This document shows, one piece after another, positions 1 through 11,402 of a DNA stretch of 64,000 nt (within the stretch, counting starts at the first letter, position 1; every line of letters starts with the position of its first letter). The stretch comes from Siphonodentalium dalli (Eukaryota; Mollusca; Scaphopoda; Gadilida; Siphonodentaliidae), in NCBI GenBank assembly GCA_032622095.1, contig CP136062.1:135758960-135822959 (forward strand). The letters are read 5' to 3'. The notes below the pieces were generated by a model. The model had not been told where the DNA came from, did no database searches, and saw nothing but the letters and a program-made list of their open reading frames with translations. The position numbers were made by a program, and so were the translations under genes.

Positions 1-365
1 CTGAATATGTTGCTGTTGGCTAATTAAGACTGATAATTGAATACACACGGATGATTATCTGCTGGATTTCCATTAACCATTTCTATACTAAATGAATTCT
101 CCCATCAAGTTAAACAACAAGAGGATTGCTAGGGTGTGGCAAATTATGCCCGTGGTAGTTTCAACAAAGGACTATAACTCTAGTTGATATTGGTGGACGG
201 AACCAAATTTTGAATATGACCTGCATTTTGGGCTAGTAAATTCACATACCAAATTTCATTCCATTAAGTTCATACTTACTAAAGTTATCCTCTGGAAATG
301 AAAAAAGCAGACGGACAGACAGATGGACCAATAACATATGTCCCATTTTTTCAAAACAGGCATAT
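1..365. repeat. Fragment of dispersed repeat with GACAGACA run
   Basis: Positions 75-115 resemble the left part of the TTAACCCTTTCTATACTAAA MITE family (compare 42877 and 37469). Positions 150-355 carry a degenerate copy of the 'CATAACTCTAGTTGA...GAACTTGACC...TTCATTCCATTCAGTT' core found at 14500-14935, 16286-17022 and 29500-29800. It ends in a short GACAGACAGATGG run and a T-rich 3' end. No coding signal is seen. Confidence 0.6.
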
Positions 366-2415
366 AACGAGAGGCCGATCACGATCGGCAGATGTTTAAC
401 CCATACCTTGGCGATAACGATTAGCTATTTTCATAAATCCTTACACCAACCTTTTCAACAATTCACACCTTACTATTAAAGCTACTCGATCCGATTAAGC
501 ACCCCTCAGTTACTATTTATTTGGCTTCAGGGGTAACAAATATTTTATTCAAATCGAGGAACCCATTCATAAGTAAGCAGATATCAATTTTTTAAATCCA
601 TTATCTTTAACCACCTGGAATATTTAGTGGCCGTATGAAAGTCGATGAAGATGGATAACTCTATAATCAAGTGGCTTTTTTGTGTCAGATATATGACAAA
701 GCAGCAAAATTTCATTGTACAAATGTTGATAAATAACAGGTTTTGGGCAATTTTATACTATAGTGGACTGTGGTTAGCATTATTTTTGGGCAATTAATCA
801 ATTCTGATAACTGAAGCGGAATTGTTGTTGGAATCTGATGATATGGGGACCATCAAATTGGTTGAGTACCTTTAAGTTCACAAGTGGCATAAGCCTTATT
901 GGGCACCTTCCATATGAACATGGATATGGCATTTGATTCCAATCCATTAAGTCAGTTTAAAATAGATATATAGTCTTATAGAGCTCAGACAATGGTCAGA
1001 CAGAAGAACCGTACATAATAGTTAAAGATATTATTTTTTTTTAGTAAAATATGATTGATAATGATTGGATATAACATACTTTAATGCATAATTATGAGAT
1101 AACTAGAGGTGGGATATGAGATTGAAGATATTAAATTCATTACATTGGATAGCATACTGTATGTCTATGGAATGGGTGTGTTAATTTTGTTAATATTTTA
1201 AAGCAATTAAACCAAATGACCCTCTCTATACAGGTTAGGGGTCTGTTATCATAAACTATGACTTGAAATATAATATAATCAATGACAAATATTTGAGTTA
1301 TTAAATGAGATAGCAAGGAGTTGATCTTAATCACACTATAATGAACTGATCAAAATAGTCTATAAATGCATGTATATGGATTTAGAAGCCCACACAATAA
1401 GTCAGTCTCAAGAATACAAGCAACATTATTATTATCCTGCACCCCAAATGCAATAGAGGGAATTTCAAAATAAGACAATTCCTCTAATGTTTTAAGAAAT
1501 CCTTACTGAACCTGGCTCAAAGTGAAAGATATAATTTAATATCTGCCTATCAGATATCATTTGTCTATGGAATGGGTTAATTTTAATCCCAAAATCCATG
1601 CAAGACCAGGGAGCTACTAGTATGTTGGAGTGGATAAATCCTGAGAAGTCACTCTCAACACACTATGGAAATGCAATAAACAACATATAGCTATTAAAGT
1701 GCAGCAGTGAATATCAGATTTCTTTATCAATAATAGAGATTATCTCTAGTCTCCATTACTGATACCAGAGCTGTAAGCTGCTACAGTTATATATTTTAAG
1801 CAAATCTCAAATCTGTTCAATTCTTAGTTAACAAGAGAGAGAGAACTTCATGGCATTGTAACTGGATATGCTATCTCTGTGTCTGCATAGCATTGTGAAA
1901 CTGATTTATTAGATATTATCTAGACAGTGCCACCTGTGTATCTTTGATATATTTTAGCCATGAATAAAATAATCAAAGGGCCATAACCCCATTAAAAAGT
2001 TCTGGATCAAACCCATATTCGAACTTGATCTGTATTTTGAGTTGAGAAACTCACATATAAAATTTTGTTCCTATCAGTGAAAAAATTCTAGATTTATCGA
2101 AGCATTCATAAATTATAAGTCAAAGGGCCATAACTCCATTAAAAAATATCATATCAAACCCATATTCGAACTCGATATGTATTTTTGGCTCAGCAACTCA
2201 CATACCAAATTTGGTTATGGTCAGATAATTTTTTTTTGAGTTATGGCAGCATGCATGAATTCTAAGTCGAAAAAGGGCCATAACTCAGTTAAAAAAACTC
2301 GGATCAAACCCATATTCGAACTCGATCTGTATTTGGTGCTGAGAAATTCATATAAAAAATTTGGTTCTGATCAGATAGAAAATATTTCAGTTATCGCACC
2401 ATGCGTAAAGTGTCT

Positions 2416-2473
<58 letters not shown>

Positions 2474-2563
2474 GGACGGACGGACGGACGGACTAACGAC
2501 GAGTGGTCAATCCGGGCAACGACACTATGTTTACCATACTATGGTATGGGTAAACATAAAAAG
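366..2563 (+). mobile_element. Helentron/HINE-like non-autonomous element, family A, copy 1
   Basis: The 5' end carries the hairpin GCCGATCACGATCGGC followed by GTTTAACCCATAC. The 3' end carries TACCATACTATGGTA within GTATGGGTAAACAT, so GTTTAACCCATAC and GTATGGGTAAAC form subterminal inverted repeats. The interior has ~150-bp direct core repeats (AAAGGGCCATAACTC... at about 1978, 2124 and 2273) and a GACA/GACG microsatellite at 2418-2492. A second full copy in the same orientation lies at 56765-58779. Positions 505-880 are absent from that copy but match 31880-32335, so another dispersed repeat is embedded here. The open frame over 2243-2572 is only the translated microsatellite. Confidence 0.7.
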
Positions 2564-2967
2564 GAGGCATAACTCCCAACAAAAATCGTCGGACCATGAC
2601 CAAAATTGAACTCATATACCAGGTACCAAATTGATCAAATATCAAGAAATTATGTTGAATATTTCTCGAGTTAACAACATCCGGAAAACCCCAAAAAACT
2701 GATTTTTAAGTAAAATTAGAGGGTAATCAAGCCTAGCGATAGAATGTGCAGCAATAAGAGTGAGTTCCAACCAAAAACTTGTCTACATGTCTGCGGCTTA
2801 CTGGGTGGCGCCATTTTGGAACAATGATGTCACGAATCATGGCACCCGATATACCATGTTATTTGGTAACTGTAGATGGTAGAATACCATAGTACAATAT
2901 ACAATGCAACCATGGTGGTACATTGATAAAGGACACTACACAATTGGCATTACCACAGTAGTATTAA

Positions 2968-3264
2968 CCCTTTACCCAACAAACCGGCCAAATAAAGCTT
3001 CAACAGCCTAAAATATCTACGGTCTGTCTCAATAGAACCATACAAATATGGATATCATTGGAACCGGCTCCTTGACCACATTGTGATAGTTACAGTTATG
3101 CCCTGTGCCAATGCATTCTCTTATATATGCGAGTCGACCATAGGTCGCCTCGCATATATAAGAGAATGCATTGGCCATTTTTTTCTTACATTCTTTAACA
3201 ATTTTATAATTTTTAATGTGTTAAGAGAATGCATTGGCACAGGGCCCTTCTGTTGGGTAAAGGG
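2968..3264. mobile_element. piggyBac-like MITE, TTAACCCTTTACCCAACA family
   Basis: The element is flanked by TTAA on both sides (2964-2967 and 3265-3268). Its terminal inverted repeats are CCCTTTACCCAACA and TGTTGGGTAAAGGG. Inside is a palindrome, GCCAATGCATTCTCTTATAT...GCGAG / CTCGC...GAATGCATTGGC. TTAA target sites and CCC termini are the hallmark of the piggyBac superfamily. Other copies lie at 44011-44333 and 52459-52850, with a split copy at 56628-56764 plus 58780-59004. Confidence 0.85.
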
Positions 3265-3274
3265 TTAACTACAA

Positions 3275-3810
3275 TATATATAGTAGACTAAGTCTTCTCG
3301 GTCCACAACAGCTTGGGATGACAGTTGGGTTGATGCTGTTTTGGACCCAGTCCCATCCAGTTACTCTTCTATAACGAACTTTATGCCCAGTATCGTGGGC
3401 GGGAGTTATCTTTCTTGTATGTATTCGGATTAGGTTAAATGGGAGCTTTGCGTATATGAACATGGAGGGCAGCCATTCCCAAGCATGATGATATCAAACA
3501 TGCATATATCAGAGGTCTGTTAAATGTCAAAGCAACGAGATTATAAGTAAACAATCGTATCACCGCTATACCTTTTTCTATCATGGTAAATGATATATCA
3601 ATTTGAAGACAGATTATTTGCGGACATGTTAGATGATTAATCACATTCAGGGCTCCATGTGCTCGGGCTCCACGTAGTATGTCTTTTGAATGAAAGTCCG
3701 TTATAGAAGAGCAACAAGGAGGGACTCGGTCCAAAACATCATCATCCTAACCGATATCCCAGTCTGTTGTGGACAGAGATAACTTGGTCTACTATATTGT
3801 GTGACCTATT
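3275..3810. repeat. Foldback repeat with ~115-bp diverged arms
   Basis: The left arm (about 3280-3400) and right arm (about 3690-3805) are inverted copies. Shared blocks include AGTAGAC, CCACAACAG, TTTTGGACC and TCTTCTATAACG in the same order. The spacer is about 290 bp with no recognisable coding content. The left arm starts just after the TTAA of the preceding MITE. The minus-strand open frames 3269-3463 and 3435-3734 read through the arms and are not credible genes. Confidence 0.65.
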
Positions 3811-4165
3811 TAGTCACTCACAATCAGTTAGTTATTTCTATGTAGAGTGGAGTGAGTCTTTATAATTTCATACCATTAATCACCCTGCCTTGCATTTCCT
3901 CCATGGCCAATGTTAAATCTTAAACAGGCGATAGTTGTATAACAATGCAGACAATCACCACTATCATAACTAAATGTAATGCTTTGGTCATGTATGGTAC
4001 ATTCACCAAAATGAACAATACATACTTTTGGGAAGAATATTTTGGGGTTTTCTCCTTTCCTGTCTATTCGATAAGGGAGTTTATATTCCATGAATCTTCA
4101 CTAATTTGTAGCTTATTTTTTGTGGAATCGAGTGAATACCAAAAATGTCACATAGCTCAAAATGC

Positions 4166-4462
4166 TCACGTCTGATGTTCGGGACTTCTAGTATAGTGTC
4201 TGATGTTATTTTGCATCAGTAGACAACAAAACTCTTCAGTGGTATTCATGTCCTTAGTTTGCCTCTTGTTGGTCGAATGTTCCTGGACTAATAGATCATG
4301 AGAAAATATTCTCTCTCTGACATAAAGCCAGCATTCTACTTCTCGGCCATCACCAACAAAGCCAACAATCAGATTTGTGAAATTTGGTTCCAAATTATCC
4401 ATTTCTGAGCTTAATGCATTGAACCAATTAGAAAATATGTCAATATGGCACTCGTGGCTCAA
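4166..4462 (-). other. Unrecognised 98-codon open frame in MGAT2 intron 4
   Basis: This minus-strand frame begins MSHECHIDIF and is not composed of any tandem repeat I can see. It has no membrane segment and no family motif I recognise. It lies downstream of MGAT2 exon 4. It does not resemble the expected next MGAT2 exon (no CDVLSLGTY-like block). It may be chance or a decayed transposon fragment. Confidence 0.15.
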
Positions 4463-4613
4463 TAGAACACAGGATTAATTCTGACAAACTACGTAACCCA
4501 AATTGATTATCAATCGCACATGTTCAGTATCAAACAACACAGGTGAATTTAATCCTCTTTTACAATAAATCATTGGATTTTATTAATGAATATAAATGAC
4601 ATATGGAGCTTAC

Positions 4614-4744
4614 TTTTTGCGGTAATTATGTAACATCTGTAAGTTAAAGATGGCGTCCTCAGCCAGGTAATAGTCCTCTTCCAGCAGTAGAATGTTTCCC
4701 TGATAGTTCTTCATTACATGGATTCTCTCAAACACAAAGTGAAG
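4614..4744 (-). CDS. MGAT2: MGAT2 coding exon 4 (EED catalytic motif)
   Basis: This 131-bp exon has the acceptor TATTGCAG|CTTCAC and the donor CGCAAAAA|GTAAGC. It translates in phase 0 to LHFVFERIHVMKNYQGNILL followed by LEEDYYLAEDAIFNLQMLHN and YRK plus two bases. It matches vertebrate LHFVWERVKILRDYAGLILFLEEDHYLAPDFYHV. EED, at about residues 269-271 of the joined protein, corresponds to the acidic metal/UDP-GlcNAc binding motif of the family. The exon ends in phase 2 (AA), so the next exon must supply the third base of Lys or Asn and continue toward the conserved ECPECDVLSLGTY block. I searched 1-4613 on the minus strand and did not find it, so the remaining ~150 residues are outside the window. 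Confidence 0.93.
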
Positions 4745-4778
4745 CTGCAATACAAATAAATACTATATATGTCACACA

Positions 4779-5139
4779 CAGGGACCAGTCTAGAAGTTTC
4801 AAATTGGGAGAAGTCACTTCTCTCTGTTTGGTTTTTAGGTAGAAGTGGACTGTTATCATGGAGAAGTAACAATGGCTGATGTTCTATTTACACCCCAACA
4901 TCACCCTTCTATGATCTAATAAATATTATGAAACACAAGAGCCCAATTATAAAACTATTATAGTGAGTAACAACATCATTAGAATCATTAAATATTCTTT
5001 AACTATGCTGTTGGGTAGCGTATACTGCATAATGGCATATCAGAGAGATGTCACTTCTTCCTGGGACAAAAATAGGAAGAAGTGGCACATTTTATTTTTA
5101 GGGAGATGTCTCCCAAGTCGCCCTCTAGGCTGGTCCCTG
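4779..5139. mobile_element. hAT-like MITE, CAGGGACCAGCCTAGA family, intact
   Basis: The 361-bp element has terminal inverted repeats CAGGGACCAGTCTAGA and TCTAGGCTGGTCCCTG. It is flanked by perfect 8-bp direct repeats GTCACACA at 4771-4778 and 5140-5147. CAGGG termini with an 8-bp duplication are diagnostic of the hAT superfamily. The interior has the motif GGGAGAAGTCACTTCTC near both ends and no transposase. It lies 35 bp upstream of the acceptor side of MGAT2 exon 4, inside intron 3. Partial relatives are at 10565-10603, 43544-43862, 59135-59195 and 62785-62930. Confidence 0.85.
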
Positions 5140-5560
5140 GTCACACACCTAAAAATTAGCTACGGCAAAAGGCAATGCAGTAAAAAGTAAAAAAAATCTG
5201 TGGAAGCCAATATAGAATTTCAGGCAGCTCTAAAGAAATGCCATAGAAGCCTGTATGTTATTGCAGTGATAAAATGTTATTCATAGCCGGTAAATTTCAA
5301 CATTAGAGCAGGCCTCAGCAGGGTTTTGTGAGGTAGGTGATCAAATTGATATAGATACTGATACGAATGACCGATAGCCCAAAAAACGCGACATGAGAAT
5401 ACACCCATAATTTCTTGTCACAAAAGAATGAACAAGTTTTACTTGTATATACATGTATCTCCTGGATACACATGTGTATAATACACAAGCTTCATGCATC
5501 TTGGCACAGAAAAAAAATTTTGTTAGCTGGGCAAAGCTGAATTTCATACACCATCACAGG
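5140..5560. other. AT-rich intron sequence without recognised features
   Basis: After the target duplication this stretch is MGAT2 intron 3 sequence with short palindromic TACATGTA motifs. No gene or repeat family is recognised. Confidence 0.5.
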
Positions 5561-5610
5561 GGGAAGAACTGCGACGTGAGGATCGGTGGCATTCCGATAA
5601 AGAGACGGTG

Positions 5611-6051
5611 GAAATCCGATAAACGAGACGGTTCGCATTCGGCGACAAACGAGATTTTCTTCGTGTTTGGGCGTTCAAACGGAATTGCCGTGACAAATCA
5701 GGTTTCATATCATCATATAGTTATTTTAGTTACTACTATCCATCAAAATCTAGACGCTACAGTGAGTAAAACCAATAGAATCGCCATTTAAAAGTCACAC
5801 GACGGTTCGTTTTCCGATAAAAACGAACAGTCGCGTGTCTTTTATCGGGAAACGAACCGTCGCGTGACTTTTAAATGGCTATTCTCTTGGCTTTAGTCAA
5901 TATAGCGTCTAGATTTTGATGGATATTAGTAAACTTAAATAACGATATGATGATATGAAACCTGATTTGTCACGGCAATTCCGTTTGAATGCCCAAACAC
6001 GAAGAAAATCTTGTTTATCGCCGAAAGCGAACCGTCTCGTTTATCGGATTT
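5611..6051. repeat. Long palindrome (foldback element), arms ~215 bp
   Basis: The left arm begins AAATCCGATAAACGAGACGG and the right arm ends CCGTCTCGTTTATCGGATTT. The arms match inwards through AAATCAGGTTTCATATCATC, CATCAAAATCTAGACGC and GACGGTTCGTTTTCC / GGGAAACGAACCGTC. The centre is near 5830. The element is CpG-rich compared with its surroundings. A partial extra unit (5581-5610) repeats the ATCCGATAAA motif. The open frames at 5453-5791 and 5935-6141 are the two arms read on opposite strands. Confidence 0.85.
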
Positions 6052-6055
6052 TTGT

Positions 6056-6700
6056 TTTTTGAAAGGCTGAATATGCAGAGACCAGCCTTTGAAGTGTTGA
6101 TCTGGATATTTATCAGGGTGTAGCCTGAGGTTGAGTGACAAAATTTGGAGTTTTAATATGTATCTTTATGTTTTAACTCAAATACCGACAGCTTGTCGTT
6201 GCAGAAATCAAAATGCAGATATAAAGCGCAATTATTTTGTATACATGCCTGTTACATTGCAATACAACAGCTGTTCAATAAAAAAAAAAAAATTATTGAG
6301 AGGGTAAAAAGAATGATTTGGGTAGGATCCTTTTGAGGCCAGTAGGTGGGGTGACAGCAAACAAACCGTAGTGTTATTATGGCTTGAATGGGTCAATTAT
6401 TTTCAGTTGTAAAACCTGAACTAAGAGTGCGGACCAGTGCAACAGTCAGTCATGAGAAGGTATGCCCTCTAGGCTCCAGTTGACAATAATTGATAGTAGT
6501 CTCGAGTAGCTGTCATGAAGATGCACATACAATTGCACACTTATATCAACCATATGACATCCTAAATATGATGATTATAAACTTATCAGATGATTCCATC
6601 ACTGTCTTAATTATCTATAGTTAGCGTGACATTTATTTCTAAATGTCAGGGAATGAGCTTCTCACATCCTGGTGTGTTGTGCACTACAAATGCATATACA
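6056..6700. other. Intron sequence, no gene
   Basis: This part of MGAT2 intron 3 is AT-rich with an A-run at 6280-6292. I see no coding exon or recognised repeat family. Confidence 0.5.
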
Positions 6701-9700
6701 ATGAAAGTGTCAATGACACTGTATCTCAACTTAGGTAGGGGAATAATTTAATGGTTGACAGTAAATGGAGGAATAGGAAAGGTGCTAATTGAAATGTCTA
6801 ACCTGCGCCAAAGGATTTAGTGATGCAAAGAGTAAAATACAAGATGGCTGCTAGTGGCCATTTTTTTTGGCCAATTGACCCCAAAAGGACTCGTTCCCAT
6901 CTACGTATAATTGTTAACATCCATGACAAATTTTATGAAGATCTGACCAAAGCTACGACCTACAAATTTCATGATGATCAGACGAACAGTACGACCAAAG
7001 GTACAACATGTAGCCCGTGCCAAAGGATTTAGTCATGCAAAGAGTAAAATCCAAGATGGCTGCTGGCCGAACGACTCCAAAATCACTCGTTCCCATCTAC
7101 ATGTCAGTGTTAACATCCATGACAAATTTAATAAAGATCAGACCAAAGGTATGACCTGTAGCCCACGCCAAAGGATTTAGTCATGCAAAGAGTAAAATGC
7201 TGGTGGCCATGTTTTTTGACCGAATGACCCCAAAACGACTCGTTCCCATCTACATGTCATTGTTATAATTCATGACAAATTTCATGACCATCTGACCAAA
7301 GCTACGACCTGTAGCCCACACCAAAGGATTTAGTCATGCAAAGAGTAAAATCCAAGATGGCTGCTGGCGGCCATGTTTTTTGACCGAATGACCCCAAAAC
7401 GACTCGATCCCATCTACATGTCATTGTTATCATTCATGACAAATTTCATGATGATCAGACGAACAATACGACCTGTAGCCCGCGCCAATGGATTGAATTT
7501 TGAAATCCAAGTTGGCCAGCGGCCATGTTTTTTGGCCGAATGACCCCACAATTATTCGTTCCCATCTACATGTCAATGTCAACGTTCATGACAAATTTTA
7601 TAAAGATTAGACCAAAGGCAACCTATAGCCCGCGCCAAAGGATTTAGTCATGCAAAGAGTAAAATCCAAGATGGCTGCTGGCGGCCATGTTTTTTGGCCG
7701 AACGACTCCAAAATCACTCGTTCCCATCTACATGTCAATGTCAACATTCATGACAAATGTCAGTGTTAACATACATGACAAATTTCATAAACTTCATACC
7801 AACACAATTTCATGATGATCAGACGAACAGTACGACCTGTAGCCCGCGCCAATGGATTGAATCTTGAAATCCAAGATGGCTGCCAGCGGCCATGTTTTTT
7901 GGCCGAATGACCCCAAAATGACTCGTTCCCATCTTATCAATATTAACATCCATGACAAATTTCATGATGTTCTGATCAAAGCTACGACCTGTAGCCCGCG
8001 CCAATGGATTTAGTCATGCAAAGAGTAAAATCTAAGATGGCTGCTGGCGGCCATGTTTATTGGCCGAACGACCCCAAAATGACTCGTTCCCATCTTATCA
8101 ATATTAACATCCATGACAAATTTCATGATGATCAGATGAACAGTACGACCTGTAGCCCGCGCCAATGGATTGAATTTTGAAATCTAAGATGGCTGCCAGC
8201 GGCCATGTTTTTTGGCCGAATGACACCACAATGATTTGTTTCCCATCTACATGTCAATGTCAACATTCATGACAAATTTTTATAAAGATTAGACCAAAGG
8301 TACAACCTGTAGCCCGCGCCAAAGGATTTAGTCATGCAAAGAGTAAAATCCAAGATGGCTGCTTTGAGGAGATGGCTCCATATAAGCGCCTGGCGCTTGA
8401 TGTCAAATCCTCTTCTCTCTCAGACTTATCATACTTACATATATATATATATTAACATCATTTTGTAAATTGTTGTATAAATCTGGGATACTAAATAAAT
8501 AATGTTTACACCAAAATGACTCGTTCCCATCTACATGTCAATGTCAACATTCATGACAAATTTCATAAAGATCAGACCAAAGGTACGACCTGTAGCCCGC
8601 GCCAAAGGATTTAGTCATGCAAATAGTAAAATCCAAGATGGCTGCTGGCGGCCATGTTTTTCGGCCGAACGACCTCAAAATTACTCGTTCCCATCTACAT
8701 GTCATTGTTAACATCCATGACAAATTTCATGATGTTCCGATCAAAGCTACGACCTGTAGCCCGCGCCAAAGGATTTAGTCATGCAAAGAGTAAAATCCAA
8801 GATGGCTGCTGGCGGCCATGTTTATTGGCCGAACGACCCCAATATGACTCGTTCCCATCTACATGTCAATATTAACATCCATGACAAATTTCATGATGAT
8901 CAGACGAACAGTACGACCTGTAGCCCGCGCCAATGGATTGAATTTTGAAATCTAAGATGGCTGCCAGCGGCCATGTTTTTTGGCAGAATGACCCCACAAT
9001 GATTCGTTCCCATCTACATGTCAATGTCAACATTCATGACAAATTTCATAAAGATTAGACCAAAGGTACAACCTGTAGCCCGCGCCAAAGGATTTAGTCA
9101 TGCAAAGAGTAAAATCCAAGATGGCTGCTGGCGGCCATGTTTTTTGGCCGAACAACACCAAAATCACTCGTTCCCATCTACATGTCATTATTAACATCGA
9201 TGACAACTTTCATGATGATCAGGCAAACAGTACGATCTGAAGCCCGCGCCAATGGATTGAATCTTGAAATCCAAGATGGCTGCCAGCGGCCATGTTTTTT
9301 GGCCGAATTACCCCAAAATGACTCGTTCCCATCTACATGTCAATGTCAACATTCATGACAAATTTCATAAAGATCAGACCAAAGGTACGACCTGTAGCCC
9401 GGGCCAAAGGATTTACTCATGCAAAGAGTAAAATCCAAGATGGCTACTGGCGGCCATGTTTTTCGGCCGAACGACCCCAAAATCACTCGTTCCCATCTAC
9501 ATGTCATTGTTAACAACCATGACAAATTTCATGATGTTCCGATCGAAGCTACGACCTGTAGCCCACGCCAAAGGATTTAGTCATGCAAAGAGTAAAATCC
9601 AAGATGGCTGCTGGCGGCCATGTTTATTGGCCGAACAACCCCAAAATGACTCGTTCCCATCTACATGTCAATATTAACATCCATGACAAATTTCATGATG

Positions 9701-10462
9701 ATCAGACGAACAGTACGACCTGTAGCCCGCGCCAATGGATTGAATTTTGAAATCTAAGATGGCCACCAGCGGCCATGTTTTTTGGCCGAATGACCCCACA
9801 ATGATTCGTTCCCATCTACATGTCAATGTCAACATTCATGACAAATTTCATAAAGATTAGACCAAAGGTACAACCTGTAGCCCGCGCCAAAGGATTTAGT
9901 CATGCAAAGAGTAAAATCCAAGATGGCTGCTGGCGGCCATGTTTTTTGGCCGAACAACTCCAAAATCACTCGTTCTCATCTACATGACAGTGTTAACATC
10001 CATGATAAATTTCATAAACTTCCGACCAAAACAACGACCTGTAGCCTGCGCCAAAGGATTTAGTCATGCAAAGAGTAAAATACAAGATGGCTGCTGGCAG
10101 CCATGTTTTTTGGCCGAACGACCCCAAAATCACTCGTTCCCATCTACATGTCATTATTAACATCAATGACAAATTTCATGATGATCAGATGAACAGTACG
10201 ACCTGTAGGCCGCGCCAATGGATTGAATCTTGAAATCCAAGATGGCTGCCAGCGGCCATGTTTTTTGGCCGAATGACCCCAAAATGACTCGTTCCCATCT
10301 ACATGTCAATGTCAACATTCATGACAAATTTCACGAAGATCAGACCAAAGGTACAACCTGTAGCCCGCGCCAAAGGAAATTGTTGACGGACCCAGGGACA
10401 CATGGACGACGGACGCCAAACCATGGCAATAGCTCAAACTTACAAAAGTAAGTTGAGCTAAT
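6701..10462 (+). mobile_element. Helentron/HINE-like element, family B, with ~23-unit satellite core
   Basis: The left end has the hairpin AGTGTCAATGACACT followed by TCTCAACTT. The right end has the hairpin AGCTCAAACTTAC...GTAAGTTGAGCT and ends in CTAA. CTCAACTT and AAGTTGAG form subterminal inverted repeats. Between them is a tandem array of two alternating monomer types, about 164 bp (GCCAAAGGATTTAGTCATGC) and about 155 bp (GCCAATGGATTGAATTTTGA). Both contain AAGATGGCTGC and GGCCATGTTTTTTGGCCGAA. A GACGGA-type stretch (10385-10410) precedes the 3' hairpin. One unit near 8355-8510 is interrupted by unrelated AT-rich sequence. The same ends bound the array at 20265-22772. The repeated 60-73 residue open frames in this interval are translated monomers. 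Confidence 0.8.
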
Positions 10463-10564
10463 AAGACTTGCTTATGGATGTTTGTCATCTAAAATTACCC
10501 CTTGATATAATAGAATATTTATACTGTTGTTGATGCATGGAGTAATATGTCACGCATCATTAAT

Positions 10565-10603
10565 CAGGGACCAGCCTAGAGGCTTCAAAACAAGAGCTAC
10601 AAT
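10565..10603. repeat. Left end of a hAT-like CAGGGACCAGCCTAGA element
   Basis: The sequence starts CAGGGACCAGCCTAGAGG, matching the left terminus of the element at 4779, and is cut short by the TTAA MITE that follows at 10608. The right end is not recognised beyond that MITE. Confidence 0.55.
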
Positions 10604-10607
10604 TTAA

Positions 10608-10840
10608 CCCTTTCTTTATAAATACTCATCGACGAATAGTTGCCTTAGGGAATGTCCAGATAATTAGTTCAACAAACAACCATCTAAACCTTTCCCACCA
10701 ATGAAAAGCAATGCTTAGATTATCGCTTTGCCTGTCTGTCATCTGCTCACTTTCCCTGAACATCCCTCCAAATGAATAATAGACTATTCCAATGTATATT
10801 TTTATAATCTTGTGGGAGAATCCATTTAGTAAAGAAAGGG
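10608..10840. mobile_element. piggyBac-like MITE, TTAACCCTTTCTATACTAAA family
   Basis: TTAA is at 10604-10607 on the left and a mutated TTCA at 10841-10844 on the right. The termini are CCCTTTCTTTATAAATACTC and GAATCCATTTAGTAAAGAAAGGG. Internal signatures are GGAATGTCCAGATAAT, CATCCCTCCAAATGAATAAT and CCAATGTATATTTTTATAA, shared in inverted orientation with 37469-37716 and 42877-43090. Confidence 0.75.
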
Positions 10841-11164
10841 TTCAATGTGGTATATCTTCCATCAACTTTCTGAGTGGATTCAGAAATATAAAATGATAAT
10901 TTTAAGCCAGAGAGACCAGTCAACAGAAACTTCGTCCCTTGGGAATATTTTTTTCCAATTTTGTTTCCCACAAACTGGGACAGGAATTGTTGCTATTTTT
11001 TAGAACACTACAACATATTTTATAGCAAATGAGGATTTTAATCTTTTCTATTCTTTCTATATGAAGTGACATATAGGTCCTATGGGCCGGGCGTGATCCA
11101 ATTTTGTATATTTATGTTGTTAATTATTTGCAAATTCATGCATGTCACTATAAAAATCAATAAT

Positions 11165-11355
11165 TCAATATACTAAATGGATTCTCCATATCAGTTTTAA
11201 AATAATACACTGGAATGGTCTATTATTAATTTGGAGGGGTTTTCAGGATAAAAGAAGCAGACGACAGACAAACAAAAAGATAATACAAGTGAATACGTTT
11301 GTTGAATTTATTATCTGAACATTTCCTGAGGGAAGTACTCTTTAGTATGTTGTTG
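11165..11355. repeat. Degraded copy of the TTAACCCTTTCTATACTAAA MITE
   Basis: CTAAATGGATTCTCC, TGGAATGGTCTATTATTAAT, GGAGGGGTTTTCAGG and TTATCTGAACATTTCCTGAG are seen in family order. The right terminus ends at CTCTTTAGTATG without a clear TTAA. It lies 48 bp from the donor side of MGAT2 exon 3. Confidence 0.6.
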
Positions 11356-11402
11356 TAACTAGGTTTGGAACCCTAAATACATTTTCAAGATTATATATTT
11401 AC

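Noticed and set aside
2243-2572. 109-codon frame with QTDRQTDRQTD repeats
   Set aside because: It is the translated GACA/GACG microsatellite of a non-autonomous element.
3269-3463. Minus-strand frame containing GWDWVQNS, resembling the WDW motif of MGAT2 and located where a downstream exon could lie
   Set aside because: The sequence is one arm of a foldback repeat with a second inverted copy at 3690-3805, has no flanking splice logic, and lacks the surrounding MGAT2 conservation.
6800-10380. CRISPR-like regular repeats
   Set aside because: Units are 155-164 bp, fully similar along their length and without unique spacers; the DNA is eukaryotic.
8654-10451. Series of ~73-codon frames with repeated MFFGRTTPKSLVPIYMS-type starts, looking like a protein repeat family
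   Set aside because: They are translations of successive satellite monomers; stops recur at monomer period and the same happens in the second array.
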